From: Eutrophocola sp965662685
Lineage (GTDB): Bacteria; Pseudomonadota; Gammaproteobacteria; Pseudomonadales; Pseudohongiellaceae
Length of the DNA stretch: 64,000 nt
Direction of reading: 5' to 3'
Assembly: GCA_965662685.1 (NCBI GenBank)
Contig: CBFIIQ010000001.1
Span: 156,246-220,245 of the forward strand
In this document: positions 26,191-35,043 of the stretch, in pieces
How positions within the stretch are numbered: position 1 is the first letter of the stretch
Layout: every line of letters begins with the position of its first letter
Notes under the pieces: model-generated
Seen by the model: only the letters and a program-made list of their open reading frames with translations
What the model was told of the DNA's origin: nothing
The model's database searches: none
Position numbers and translations under genes: made by a program

Positions 26191-28338
26191 TCAATTCCCC
26201 ATAGATGCCCGAACACATCCCAATACGCCGTAATCGTAGTCGCCATTAAGCTCCTCATAGACAGATTTGAGTTTGCCATCCTCGTTTTGCTCAAAGGCAA
26301 ATCGAATCACTTTAATGTCGTCTTCTTCAAGTATTAGGGCATCAGTCAGATTTACCTTGCCCGCTTCTATTCCCAGAGACAGGTGCTTATAAATAGTAGA
26401 AAGAGCCAGATTACGTCTGTCCGCTATTTCTTCCGGGCTTAATTTCTGAGCAAGCAAAGCAATGGTTTCCTCAACTGTCTCAGATTTATCAACCACTTTT
26501 GCCTGAGCAGAATGGGCGAGAATCACAGCGAGAAAACTGTCACCATAGGCTTCCAGTTTGCGTTCGCCCACTCCGCTCACTTTACTTAACTGTTCTAAAG
26601 TCTGTGGCTGACGCTCAGTCATTTCTGCCAATGTGGCATCATGGAAAATCACATAGGCCGGGACCCCCTGCAGTTCTGCCAGACTCTTGCGATGCTCGCG
26701 CAAGGCTTCCCAGAGATCAACATTGGCGGTGGCAGAAAATGACTGACTTTTACGTAATTTGGTTTTACTGCTTTTTAGCATTTTGCGCAGGGTAAGTACT
26801 TCTTCACCCTTCAAAATGGGTCGCGCCGCTTCCGTAAGCCGGATACTGCCATGGCGTTCGAAATCTACTTTCAGGTAACCACTGGCGATAAGCTGTCGAT
26901 AGAGAGTACTCCACTCTTTTGCATCCAGTTCCGTACCAATACCAAAAGTAGACACCTTATGATGATCAAACTGCATAATACGCTCATCGTCCTTACCCAA
27001 CAGTACATCCACCAGATATTTCACCCCAAAACGCTGACCAGTGCGATGTACACAGGAGATTGCCTTTTGTGCCGCTTGTGTGGCATCCCAGGTATCAGGA
27101 GGATTCAGACAGTTATCGCAGTTCCCGCAGGGCGCTTCCATCTCATCGCCAAAATAGCGCAACAAGGCCTGCCGTCGACAGGAAATGATTTCACACAGAC
27201 CCAGCATGGCATCGAGCTTGTGACCCTCAATACGCTTATGATTATCCGAGCCGGTGGAGCCCTGCCCTATTTGCCGTAAGGTAATCACATCCTGCAAACC
27301 ATAGGACATCCAGGTATTGGCTGGTAAACCATCACGTCCCGCACGGCCCGTTTCCTGATAATAGCCCTCAATACTTTTCGGCAGATTCAGGTGAGCGACA
27401 AAACGTACGTCCGGTTTATCAATGCCCATGCCAAAAGCAATGGTAGCGACTATGATCACGCCTTCTTCCCTTAAAAACCGTTCCTGGTGATGCTGGCGTA
27501 ATTCATTGCTCATGCCGGCATGGTAGGGCAGCGCCTTCAGACCTTTACCTTCCAGCCACTGGGCAATCTGATCTACGCGCTTGCGGGACAGACAATAGAC
27601 AATACCGGTATCGCCTTCATGCTCATTGAGAATGAAACGTAATAAATGATCGCGGGCATTGCCCTGATTTTCATTAATGCGATATTGAATATTGGGGCGA
27701 TCAAAGCCGTCGTTAAACACCTGCGCCTGATCCAGTGCCAGGCGCTGAATAATCTCGGCCCGGGTGGTTTCATCGGCAGTCGCCGTCAAGGCAATGCGGG
27801 GAACAGTGGGAAAACGCTCATGCAACACGGACAATTGTATATATTCGGGTCTGAAATCATGCCCCCATTGGGATACGCAATGGGCCTCATCAATGGCAAA
27901 AAGGGAGATTTTTGTCTGCGTCAAAAGAGATAACATGCGCGGCATCATCAGGCGCTCCGGTGCCACGTAAAGCATGTCCAGGGCACCATTAAGGAGTTCA
28001 TTTTCAACCTGGGCCACTTCCCCTGCGCTCAAACTGGAATTTATAAAGGCTGATTTAATGCCAAACTGGCGTAGTGCCATCACCTGATCCTGCATCAGGG
28101 CAATGAGTGGTGATATAACGATCGCCGTCCCCTCCAGAACCAATGCAGGCACTTGAAAGCAAAGGGATTTTCCTCCTCCGGTGGGCATTAAAACCAACGC
28201 ATCACCACCACTCAGGATTTGCTCAATCACTGCTTCCTGCTGATTACGAAAGGATTCATAGCCAAAGACGGTTTGCAGAATTTGATGGGCTGCAGGATTA
28301 GACACTAAATCGGCTGATACTTTTTGAGTTGTAGACAC
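26191..28338 (-). CDS. recQ: ATP-dependent DNA helicase RecQ
   Basis: A 715-residue 3'-5' DNA helicase. Motifs in order: Walker A 'PTGGGKSLC' (Lys57), DEAH box 'AIDEAHC' (150-153), motif III 'ALTAT', the ARL-like 'CVSQWGHDFRPEY', motif VI 'QETGRAGRDG', and zinc-binding cysteines in 'CRRQALLRYFGDEMEAPCGNCDNC'. The RQC winged-helix and an HRDC domain follow (about 530-600, 'ELQGVPAYVIFHDATLAEM'). A further C-terminal helix-turn-helix region (about 615-690, 'LSPEEIADRRNLALSTIYKHL', HTH_40-like) makes it about 100 residues longer than E. coli RecQ. It acts in recombination and replication fork repair. It is monocistronic with its own terminator. Confidence 0.96.
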   Translation of the reverse strand: MSTTQKVSADLVSNPAAHQILQTVFGYESFRNQQEAVIEQILSGGDALVLMPTGGGKSLCFQVPALVLEGTAIVISPLIALMQDQVMALRQFGIKSAFINSSLSAGEVAQVENELLNGALDMLYVAPERLMMPRMLSLLTQTKISLFAIDEAHCVSQWGHDFRPEYIQLSVLHERFPTVPRIALTATADETTRAEIIQRLALDQAQVFNDGFDRPNIQYRINENQGNARDHLLRFILNEHEGDTGIVYCLSRKRVDQIAQWLEGKGLKALPYHAGMSNELRQHHQERFLREEGVIIVATIAFGMGIDKPDVRFVAHLNLPKSIEGYYQETGRAGRDGLPANTWMSYGLQDVITLRQIGQGSTGSDNHKRIEGHKLDAMLGLCEIISCRRQALLRYFGDEMEAPCGNCDNCLNPPDTWDATQAAQKAISCVHRTGQRFGVKYLVDVLLGKDDERIMQFDHHKVSTFGIGTELDAKEWSTLYRQLIASGYLKVDFERHGSIRLTEAARPILKGEEVLTLRKMLKSSKTKLRKSQSFSATANVDLWEALREHRKSLAELQGVPAYVIFHDATLAEMTERQPQTLEQLSKVSGVGERKLEAYGDSFLAVILAHSAQAKVVDKSETVEETIALLAQKLSPEEIADRRNLALSTIYKHLSLGIEAGKVNLTDALILEEDDIKVIRFAFEQNEDGKLKSVYEELNGDYDYGVLGCVRASMGN

Positions 28339-28564
28339 TTTACGCCTTAAGAAGAACTGCTTTTATAATATGACTAATGATAGCTGATTATTGACGATAT
28401 ATTTTGAGAAGCGGCTTCACAGTTCACTTTTATTTTGCCCTGGAACAGGTACTGAAGAGGAATCCGACAATATGTAAATATTGCGAAAATATCCCTTTGC
28501 TACTGGCAACATAGTCCATAATCACTATACTACCCAACGCTTTTTAAAAATCGAGATGATTACT

Positions 28565-29710
28565 ATGTTTAATACCAAAAAAATTCTGTGTACGGCTGCA
28601 GCCAGCGCACTAATCGCAGGACTGACCAGCCCGGTACTGGCTCACCATGGTTTCGGCCTGTTCCAGCTGGAAATCAAAAAAGAGTGGGAAGGCACACTCA
28701 CCAAGATGAATCTGGTGAACCCCCATTCCTATATGGAACTGGATGTAGTGGAAGCAGACGGCAATGTGCTGCATATGCGCTGTGAAATGCGCGCCGGCAC
28801 ACTGATCAGACGTTCAGGCTGGTCAACTGATATGTTCACCGTAGGTTCACATGTAAAAATCGAGGGCAATCCACACCGTGATGACCCTGAAGCCTGCTAT
28901 ATCGAGACCTTTACCATAGATGATGAAATCACCATGAATCGCAATGATCAGCTGCTCTCCACTGCCCCTGTGGATACCTCTGATCGCCCGCTACGCCTTG
29001 CCGATGGTCAGCTGAATATCAGCGGTGACTGGGCGGTGGAACAGCTGGTGCTGACGGTACCTCCAAGTGGCGGCAGAGGCTCGATGATCCCCAAAAGCAT
29101 GTCTCCGGCTTTTGCCGCAGGTACATTAAGCATTGAGGATGTCCGCGCCACACAACCACCAAGACCCGAAGTTGTTTACACCGCAAGAGGTCAGGCCGCA
29201 GCTGATGCCTTTGACCGACGCTCACCGGTAGACAATCCCTGGTTTGATTGTAAACCCACCAGCTTTATTCGCGACTGGACTGCAGACTGGCCAATTAACC
29301 AGTTCAGGCAAACCACCACTGCGCAGGGTGAAAAGGTCATTGATATTACTTATGGCCTGTATAATCTGAATCGCCGCATCCATATTGGCATGACCGAGCA
29401 TCCAGCCAATATTGAGCCTGGCTATGCCGGTCATTCCATTGGCAACTGGGAAGGCGATACCTTGGTGGTCGATACAACCGGTTTCTCTGAAGGGGTTCTG
29501 AATCCGCCTACCCGCAGCAGTGAGCAGATGCACATTGTTGAGCGCTTCACGCTGGATACTGAAAAGATGGCGCTTAAGCGTGAATACTCCGTTACTGACC
29601 CGGTTTTTCTCGCCGCGCCATATGAGAGCTATGATGTGATGTATCTTTCGGATGTGCCTTTCCAGGCACAGGAATGCAAGGAAATGACCCCCGAGTTCCA
29701 GCAGGACTAA
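28565..29710 (+). CDS. DUF6152-type exported protein fused to a 'GxWEGD' domain
   Basis: 381 residues from ATG 28565 (leader 'KKILCTAAASALIAGLTSPVLA'). Residues about 25-120 form a DUF6152-type domain: 'HHGFGLFQ', 'WEGTLTKMNLVNPHSYMELDV', 'GSHVKIEGNPHRDDPEACYI'. The C-terminal half (about 220-375) has the repeated family signature 'GHSIGNWEGDTLVVDTTGFSEG', 'SEQMHIVERFTLD…LKREYSVTDPVFL'. The same two modules occur as separate genes about 2 kb downstream. Function is unknown for both; the leader suggests a periplasmic location. A terminator follows. ATG 28556 is an alternative start. Confidence 0.85.
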   Translation: MFNTKKILCTAAASALIAGLTSPVLAHHGFGLFQLEIKKEWEGTLTKMNLVNPHSYMELDVVEADGNVLHMRCEMRAGTLIRRSGWSTDMFTVGSHVKIEGNPHRDDPEACYIETFTIDDEITMNRNDQLLSTAPVDTSDRPLRLADGQLNISGDWAVEQLVLTVPPSGGRGSMIPKSMSPAFAAGTLSIEDVRATQPPRPEVVYTARGQAAADAFDRRSPVDNPWFDCKPTSFIRDWTADWPINQFRQTTTAQGEKVIDITYGLYNLNRRIHIGMTEHPANIEPGYAGHSIGNWEGDTLVVDTTGFSEGVLNPPTRSSEQMHIVERFTLDTEKMALKREYSVTDPVFLAAPYESYDVMYLSDVPFQAQECKEMTPEFQQD

Positions 29711-29742
29711 AAAGAGTCTGATCTGAACAAGGATCAGCAATA

Positions 29743-29772
29743 AAAAAGGCCAGCTAACCCTGGCCTTTTTTA
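29743..29772. terminator. Bidirectional rho-independent terminator
   Basis: AAAAAGGCCAG (29743-29753), loop CTAACC, CTGGCCTTTTT (29760-29770). It lies 32 bases after the stop. Confidence 0.93.
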
Positions 29773-29920
29773 TTGCCTGTTTTTCAGCCTCGGGCTTGAA
29801 AATTAACAGGAAAAAATTTAATTGCTCTTTTCCTGTCCCCTTTCCTGTCCCAATCGTTTAAATTAATGACTGTGTCACTCACCGCAAAAAAACATATTCA
29901 GGAGGTTAAGGAAACCAATC

Positions 29921-30661
29921 GTGGATACCAAGAAAATCAAGTTTGTTTCTAACCGCCCGTGGTTAAGCAAAGAGAGTATTTCCAAACCAGAACCCATACT
30001 CAAAACCATTCCAGAGTGGTACCGCAATGCAGACCGTTTTGCTCGCGACCCGGCAACCGGTAAACACTGGGAAATGCCTGACAGCGGCGGCAAGATCCCA
30101 ACCTGGAAAGCCTGTCCGGCGGTGTTTGATGTTATGGGCAGCGGCTATACCTACAAGACTCCCTGCGATCTGGAATTTTTTGAAGATGCCGAAGGCAATA
30201 TTCATGGTCGGGTACTCGACGAACGTTATGCAAATTTTCTCGTTGATCGAATGCCGCTGAATCAGTTTCCCCATCCCCAGGGCTATCATCAGAAGCATTT
30301 TGCCTGGTGGGCTGACTGGGCGGTGGAATTGCCGGAAGGCTACAGCGCGCTGTATACCCAGCCCATGAACCGGTTTGAACTGCCCTTCCTGACTACCAGC
30401 GGGATTGTCGACAATGACAAGGTTCACCTTCCCGGTACCATGCCGTTTTTCTTTCTTAAAGGGGTCACTGGCATTCTTCCAGCCGGCACTCCCTATGCGC
30501 AGATAATTCCCTTCAAGAGAGAACACTGGGAAGCAGAGATTGATGTATCACTGTCACTGGAAGAAATGGAAGCGAAGAATCAGGCCAATAGTGAAAAGTA
30601 TCGCAAGCCCGATGGCGGGATTTACCAGAAAGATGTCTGGGAAAGAAGAAAGTATCAGTAA
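29921..30661 (+). CDS. Conserved hypothetical protein
   Basis: 246 residues starting at GTG 29921, with AGGAGG 13-18 bases upstream. I recognise no named family with confidence. Visible features: no signal peptide, 'PEPILKTIPEWYRNADRF' near the start, 'WKACPAVFDVMGSGYTYKTPCDLEF', aromatic-rich 'HFAWWADWAVELPEGYSALYT' and 'TPYAQIIPFKREHWEAEI', ending in a charged helix. The pattern recalls small cytoplasmic enzymes or phage/host proteins of unknown role that share 'IPEWY' and 'KaC' blocks. It lies between the two DUF6152-type loci and is followed by a hairpin. Coding status is well supported; function is not. Confidence 0.75.
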   Translation: MDTKKIKFVSNRPWLSKESISKPEPILKTIPEWYRNADRFARDPATGKHWEMPDSGGKIPTWKACPAVFDVMGSGYTYKTPCDLEFFEDAEGNIHGRVLDERYANFLVDRMPLNQFPHPQGYHQKHFAWWADWAVELPEGYSALYTQPMNRFELPFLTTSGIVDNDKVHLPGTMPFFFLKGVTGILPAGTPYAQIIPFKREHWEAEIDVSLSLEEMEAKNQANSEKYRKPDGGIYQKDVWERRKYQ

Positions 30662-30675
30662 TTCAAGGTGGGAAA

Positions 30676-30698
30676 CGTCCGGCAACAGATGCCGGACG
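30676..30698. terminator. 9-base-pair hairpin after the GTG-start gene
   Basis: CGTCCGGCA, loop ACAGA, TGCCGGACG, ending 37 bases after the stop. The following CATTGTTAG is only weakly T-rich. It resembles a REP-type hairpin as much as a terminator. Confidence 0.6.
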
Positions 30699-30735
30699 CA
30701 TTGTTAGACTTGAACCGAGGTGTTGAACAAAAGAT

Positions 30736-31500
30736 CTATTGTCCGCCTGCAGCTCCATCCATTCTTTCCTGGGTTTCTACGCCTGAGCATATCAGTGGCA
30801 ATAACTGATCGAAAGGTGCCAGCACCAGAGTCTTGGTAGGCACTACCCACGGCTCTGTTAGTACTCCCGGGTCATAAATTGTGGCATCAATCACCAGCGT
30901 ATTGGCATCGGTGCGTTGATAACGCTCTACAATACGTAACTGATCAGAATGAAAGGAAACACCGCCTTCAGCAAACATCCAGGTGTCGTCGGTAAAATTG
31001 ACAGTTTCCACAACAAACACATCGCCTTCCCAATGACCAACGGCATCACCACGGTAGGACGGTGGTAAAAAACGATGTTTGCGGCCATCAGTAGGAATCA
31101 GCTGATAGCCATGGAAAGTCTCCTGCAGGAAAATCATCATATCTGGCGTCGCCACGATCTGGCCTACTGCACCAACGTCAAACAGGCGCACACTTAAAGT
31201 ACCAAAAGCAGTAGGTTTGCATTGCAGGGTTGGATCATCCTTATCGCTCAGGCTTGCCATCCGCTGCGCTGCTTCAGGGGTATAAAGGTCGGTATACAGA
31301 TTGTACTGCAGACCGGCACTTCTATCTGTGGTACTGCCATAGCCCGCACTACCAAGATCGCCCCCGGTCCACCAGACACCACCAAGATCCGGTTTGCCAT
31401 CAGCCATACGCGGAATTTCACCGCCATTCTGCGCTGCTGCAGAAAAAACAAACGCCAGAGCAGCCAGTCCGACAAGTAAATTACGATTGCATATTTTCAT
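30736..31500 (-). CDS. Exported 'GxWEGD'-domain protein
   Basis: 254 residues with a leader (MKICNRNLLVGLAALAFVFSAAAQ). The body has 'RMADGKPDLGGVWWTGG', 'LQCKPTAFGTLSV', 'TFHGYQLIPTDGRKHR', 'DAVGHWEGDVFVVETVNFTDDTW', 'HSDQLRIVERYQRTDANTLVIDATIYDPGVLTEPW'. This corresponds to the C-terminal half of the fused protein encoded at 28565-29710. It lies 32 bases downstream of a DUF6152-type gene on the same strand, so both are probably translated from one transcript. Function is unknown; location periplasmic by inference. Confidence 0.82.
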   Translation of the reverse strand: MKICNRNLLVGLAALAFVFSAAAQNGGEIPRMADGKPDLGGVWWTGGDLGSAGYGSTTDRSAGLQYNLYTDLYTPEAAQRMASLSDKDDPTLQCKPTAFGTLSVRLFDVGAVGQIVATPDMMIFLQETFHGYQLIPTDGRKHRFLPPSYRGDAVGHWEGDVFVVETVNFTDDTWMFAEGGVSFHSDQLRIVERYQRTDANTLVIDATIYDPGVLTEPWVVPTKTLVLAPFDQLLPLICSGVETQERMDGAAGGQ

Positions 31501-31532
31501 TTTTATTGCCTCTATTCTTCCCTTACCCCGGC

Positions 31533-31937
31533 TTACCTTTCCCTGGGTCCAAACATGCCATATTCAGTACCGTCAGACGTTACCAGCCTGGTCAGCATGC
31601 CATTAGCGGATTCATCGCGTGCGCGAAAACCACCGATAGTCACCATATCCCCTTCCTTGATGACCTCAGGGGAATAACCACCGCGAATCATCCCGCTAGG
31701 GGTACCAGCTTCGAATGACCAGCGCTCTATTTCACCGTTTTCCCCTTCAACATCGAGGAAAAAGTAGGAATGCGGATTGGTCAGGCGAACATTGACAATT
31801 TTGCCGGTTATTTCGATCGGGTTTTCCATATTGTAGGCTGCGGCGAACGAATGATGTGCCCAGGCCGCCGAATTGCCGATGATTAAAATCAATGCCGTGG
31901 CCATTGCAGCCAGCGATCTTGCTCTGTTAAGTATCAT
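31533..31937 (-). CDS. DUF6152-type exported protein
   Basis: 134 residues from ATG 31937, chosen because GGGGGAGGAAATAAAGAA precedes it and the leader starts there ('NRARSLAAMATALILIIGNSAAWA'). The mature protein starts 'HHSFAAAYN' and carries 'ITGKIVNVRLTNPHSYFFLDVEGENGEIERWSFEAG', 'MIRGGYSPEVIKEGDMVTIGGFRARD', the features of the DUF6152 family. The two N-terminal His after the leader are conserved and could bind metal, which is inference. It is first in a two-gene unit with the 'GxWEGD' gene. Confidence 0.88.
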   Translation of the reverse strand: MILNRARSLAAMATALILIIGNSAAWAHHSFAAAYNMENPIEITGKIVNVRLTNPHSYFFLDVEGENGEIERWSFEAGTPSGMIRGGYSPEVIKEGDMVTIGGFRARDESANGMLTRLVTSDGTEYGMFGPRER

Positions 31938-32200
31938 TTCTTTATTTCCTCCCCCGCCAGGTTTTGATCCTGGCTGTTTATTGTTCCCAAGCATGATAAC
32001 CCCCATCATAGTCCAGTGAAAAGAACCTGTTGCTTGCAGGGTCTTTAGCATTGGCATAGATTATGTTTTAAAGGGATTCCAGCCACAAGAAAACTTTACA
32101 GATCGCGCTGATCTGGGTAGTGTGTCGCACCGGAATCAAGCGTAAGCTATTCATTAACCGGAAATAATTATTTAACGCCCTGCATGTAGCTGGCCGAACA

Positions 32201-32860
32201 ATGGATCCAATAGACAGACCCAAGCTGGAACTCCCTGAAGGCGCAGACAAACTGCTGCTACACTCCTGCTGTGCCCCGTGTTCCGGGGAAGTCATGGAAG
32301 CCATCCATGCCTCCGGCATCAACTACAGCATATTTTTCTATAACCCGAACATCCATCCTAAACGGGAATATGAACTGCGCAAGGAGGAAAATATCCGCTT
32401 TGCAGAAAAACATAATATCGAATTTATCGATGCCGACTACGATACTGACAACTGGTTCGAGCGTATCAAGGGACTGGAAATGGAACCCGAGCGTGGCGAG
32501 CGTTGCACCAAATGTTTTGACATGCGCTTTGAGCGCACTGCGCTCTATGCCCAGGAAAACGGGTTTCCTGTCATCTCAAGTTCGCTGGGCATTTCACGCT
32601 GGAAGAATATGAACCAGATTAACGATTGCGGAGTGCGCGCGGCATCACGTTATCCAGGTATGGCTTATTGGGAATATAACTGGCGTAAAGGCGGCGGTTC
32701 CCAGCGCATGATAGAAATCAGCAAGCAGGAAGAGTTTTATCAGCAGGAATATTGCGGCTGTGTTTACTCCCTGCGTGACACCAACAAACATCGTTTGTCC
32801 CAGGGGCGAGATCGCATCAGAATTGGTGTGCAATACTACCAGGCAGACAGTTCCGACTAA
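32201..32860 (+). CDS. queH: Epoxyqueuosine reductase QueH
   Basis: A 219-residue cytoplasmic enzyme that reduces epoxyqueuosine to queuosine in tRNA, the last step of queuosine synthesis. It is the non-cobalamin alternative to QueG. The [4Fe-4S] and metal-binding cysteines are visible: 'HSCCAPCSGE' (Cys23, Cys24, Cys27), 'RCTKCFDMR' (Cys102, Cys105) and 'QQEYCGCVYSL' (Cys185, Cys187). 'YNPNIHPKREYELRKEE' and 'SSSLGISRWKNMNQI' are also typical. Length is normal. A hairpin follows and the next gene is a methyltransferase on the same strand. Confidence is high. Confidence 0.95.
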   Translation: MDPIDRPKLELPEGADKLLLHSCCAPCSGEVMEAIHASGINYSIFFYNPNIHPKREYELRKEENIRFAEKHNIEFIDADYDTDNWFERIKGLEMEPERGERCTKCFDMRFERTALYAQENGFPVISSSLGISRWKNMNQINDCGVRAASRYPGMAYWEYNWRKGGGSQRMIEISKQEEFYQQEYCGCVYSLRDTNKHRLSQGRDRIRIGVQYYQADSSD

Positions 32861-32863
32861 TTG

Positions 32864-32887
32864 AAACGGGATTTTAATCCTGTTTTA
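32864..32887 (+). terminator. Weak terminator after queH
   Basis: AAACGGGA pairs with TCCTGTTT (one G-U pair) around TTTTAA, then TTA. It is close to the stop codon. Confidence 0.45.
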
Positions 32888-32912
32888 CTCACGCTTTTCC
32901 TGATAAAAAATA

Positions 32913-33821
32913 ATGCTTACTTCTCTTAACGAAAAACTTCAGACTTTTTTTTCTGAAGAGCAGCATGAGGCGCGTCGAATTTTTCATGGTCGCGGTCATT
33001 GCTATGCAGGACTGGAACATCTTTGCATCGACTGGTTCAAACCCGTGGTGCTTATTTCTGCCTGGCAAGCAGTGGATAATGCAGAAGAATTGAAACAGCT
33101 GATTGTTGCCGCCGATAGCAAAAAACAAATTAAATCCATTGTCTTGCAGCATCGCTACCTGAACCAGTCTCCAGCAGACACACTCTATGGCGAAGAACTC
33201 GACAAGATCATTGTCAAAGCCCAGGGGCTTCGTTTCGAGGTACATCCAGGAAGACGACAAAATGCCGGTCTTTTTCTTGATACAGGTCCATTACGGGAAT
33301 GGCTCAAGCTAAATAGTGAAGGCTGTAATGTGCTGAATCTATTTGCCTATACCTGCGCCCTGTCAGTGGCGGCACTGGCGGGAGGTGGGAACAGCGTCAC
33401 CAACGTAGACATGAGCAAGCCAAGCATTGAATGGGGTCTGCAAAATCACATGCTCAATGGTCAGGGACCCATGCCAATCAGAAGTATTCCCCACAATCTC
33501 TTCAAATCCTGGGCCAGGATCAAACAGTTTGGCCCCTATGACCTGGTGATTATCGATCCGCCCACCAATCAGCGTGGCAGCTTTAACGCAGAGCGTAATT
33601 ATAAAAGTGTAGTGAAACGAATGTCTGAGCTTTGTAATCCGGGTGCCAGCATAGTTGCCGCACTGAACAGCCCCTTTCTGGGAGAGGATTTCCTGCACGA
33701 CTGCATGGAACAAAATTTACCCGAAAGTGTGTTTGTTGAATGGATTCCACCGGCAGCGGAATTTGAGGAAATTGATCCGGATAAGCGTCTGAAAATTGCG
33801 CTGTATAAACTCGCCAGCTAA
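32913..33821 (+). CDS. Class I SAM-dependent methyltransferase, RlmI/RlmK-like
   Basis: 302 residues. The C-terminal two-thirds is a Rossmann methyltransferase of the Methyltrans_SAM/RlmI type: 'RFEVHPGRRQNAGLFLDTGPLREWL' (typical of RlmI-like proteins), SAM motif 'VLNLFAYTCALSVAALAGGG', 'VTNVDMSKPSIEWGLQNHMLNG' and the catalytic-type 'YDLVIIDPPTNQRGSF' followed by 'YKSVVKRMSELCNPGASIVAALNSP'. The N-terminal PUA domain of RlmI is missing, replaced by about 100 residues of other sequence. The likely substrate is rRNA or another nucleic acid. It follows queH, another RNA-modification gene, after a hairpin. Confidence 0.82.
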   Translation: MLTSLNEKLQTFFSEEQHEARRIFHGRGHCYAGLEHLCIDWFKPVVLISAWQAVDNAEELKQLIVAADSKKQIKSIVLQHRYLNQSPADTLYGEELDKIIVKAQGLRFEVHPGRRQNAGLFLDTGPLREWLKLNSEGCNVLNLFAYTCALSVAALAGGGNSVTNVDMSKPSIEWGLQNHMLNGQGPMPIRSIPHNLFKSWARIKQFGPYDLVIIDPPTNQRGSFNAERNYKSVVKRMSELCNPGASIVAALNSPFLGEDFLHDCMEQNLPESVFVEWIPPAAEFEEIDPDKRLKIALYKLAS

Positions 33822-33879
33822 CTCTCTGCACAAGCCCTAATCACGGACGTTCAGTCCAGCCAAACAATCCAGTCCGCCC

Positions 33880-35043
33880 CTATTGCACCAGGTGTTCGTA
33901 GCGTTTGTCGGTCAGCATTTTCATGAAGGCTACCAGGGCATCAATGCGACGCTCATCCAGAGCTGGTGTAGATTGCAATTTTTCCAGGTCGATATTTTCT
34001 GCAATTTCCGGTTCACCCCAGGGCTCACCGTTTGCCGGATTAATATCTGCCGCCTTACCGCGAACATTGTATTTATTGTAAAACTGCACCACTGTTTTCA
34101 GATCCTGAAACACCCCGTTGTGCATGTAGGGAGCCGTAAGTGCTACATTACGCAGGGTCGGCGTTTTGAATTTTCCAGCCTCGGCAGGATCATCGACGCG
34201 GGGGTTTTCCAGCAAACCATTATCAATATGTTCCATACCTAAGCCATTTACCTGCCTGGCTTCCCTGTTTACCGGTGTACCAATATTGAAATACTTGTAG
34301 CTGGAAAAGGTTTCTCCTTCACTCTCGGCAAAGGTTTTTAACTGGTGGCACTGATTGCAGTTGCTGAACTGCTGGGAGAAAAACAAGGTCATACCGAGTT
34401 CTTCCTGAACCGTAGGTTCATACTCGCCTTTCAGGTAACGGTCATACTTTGAGTCAAAAGGAGAAAAGAATTCAGTACGCTCAAACGCCGCAATGGCTTC
34501 AGTCATGCGCCGAAAAGCCATATCAACATCTTCAAAAATATCATCACCAAACAGGCTTTTGAATGCTCGCGGAAAAAGCGTATGTTCCTGCAATCGGGCT
34601 ACAACTGCGGCCTTATCCATCATTTGCATTTCCAGTGGATTCAGGAAAGGCCCACCGGCCTGACCTTCCAGATCTGCTTTCCTGCCATCCCAGAACAGGC
34701 CGCCAACATAATCGCCCTCAATATTTCGATTAAAATCCGGAATCATGGCAGCGTATGAAAGGGTCGGGGCATTGCGATCACCCAGAGAATGCATGTCATT
34801 ACCCATGGATAGCGCCCGACGCACACCGTTTTCTCGCCAGTCAATAAACGCCTGGGAAGGATCATGACAGGTGCCGCAACCCTGGGTACGGTCACGGGAC
34901 AGGCTGACGTCAAAAAACAGGGCGCGGCCGAGGTCTTCCAGTTTTGTCTGGTAGGCATCACTTTTTTCATCAGCAACAGCTGATAACGCCGTCATACCAA
35001 GGAAAAAAGAAAAAAGTAGCGACAATAATATTGAATCTTTCAT
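33880..35043 (-). CDS. Di-heme cytochrome c peroxidase/MauG-family protein
   Basis: 387 residues, exported (leader 'SILLSLLFSFFLGMTALSAVA'). Two c-type heme sites are visible: 'CGTCH' (Cys56-His60) and 'CNQCH' (Cys229-His233), with a late 'APYMHNGVF' Met/His region typical of this family. Canonical members reduce hydrogen peroxide in the periplasm; MauG-like ones oxidise protein residues. Its start ATG overlaps the TGA of the DUF1513 gene (ATGA), so they are translationally coupled in the iron-related operon with imelysins and the DUF1111 protein. A redox role in iron uptake, such as oxidising or reducing iron or the imelysin, is inference. Confidence 0.9.
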   Translation of the reverse strand: MKDSILLSLLFSFFLGMTALSAVADEKSDAYQTKLEDLGRALFFDVSLSRDRTQGCGTCHDPSQAFIDWRENGVRRALSMGNDMHSLGDRNAPTLSYAAMIPDFNRNIEGDYVGGLFWDGRKADLEGQAGGPFLNPLEMQMMDKAAVVARLQEHTLFPRAFKSLFGDDIFEDVDMAFRRMTEAIAAFERTEFFSPFDSKYDRYLKGEYEPTVQEELGMTLFFSQQFSNCNQCHQLKTFAESEGETFSSYKYFNIGTPVNREARQVNGLGMEHIDNGLLENPRVDDPAEAGKFKTPTLRNVALTAPYMHNGVFQDLKTVVQFYNKYNVRGKAADINPANGEPWGEPEIAENIDLEKLQSTPALDERRIDALVAFMKMLTDKRYEHLVQ

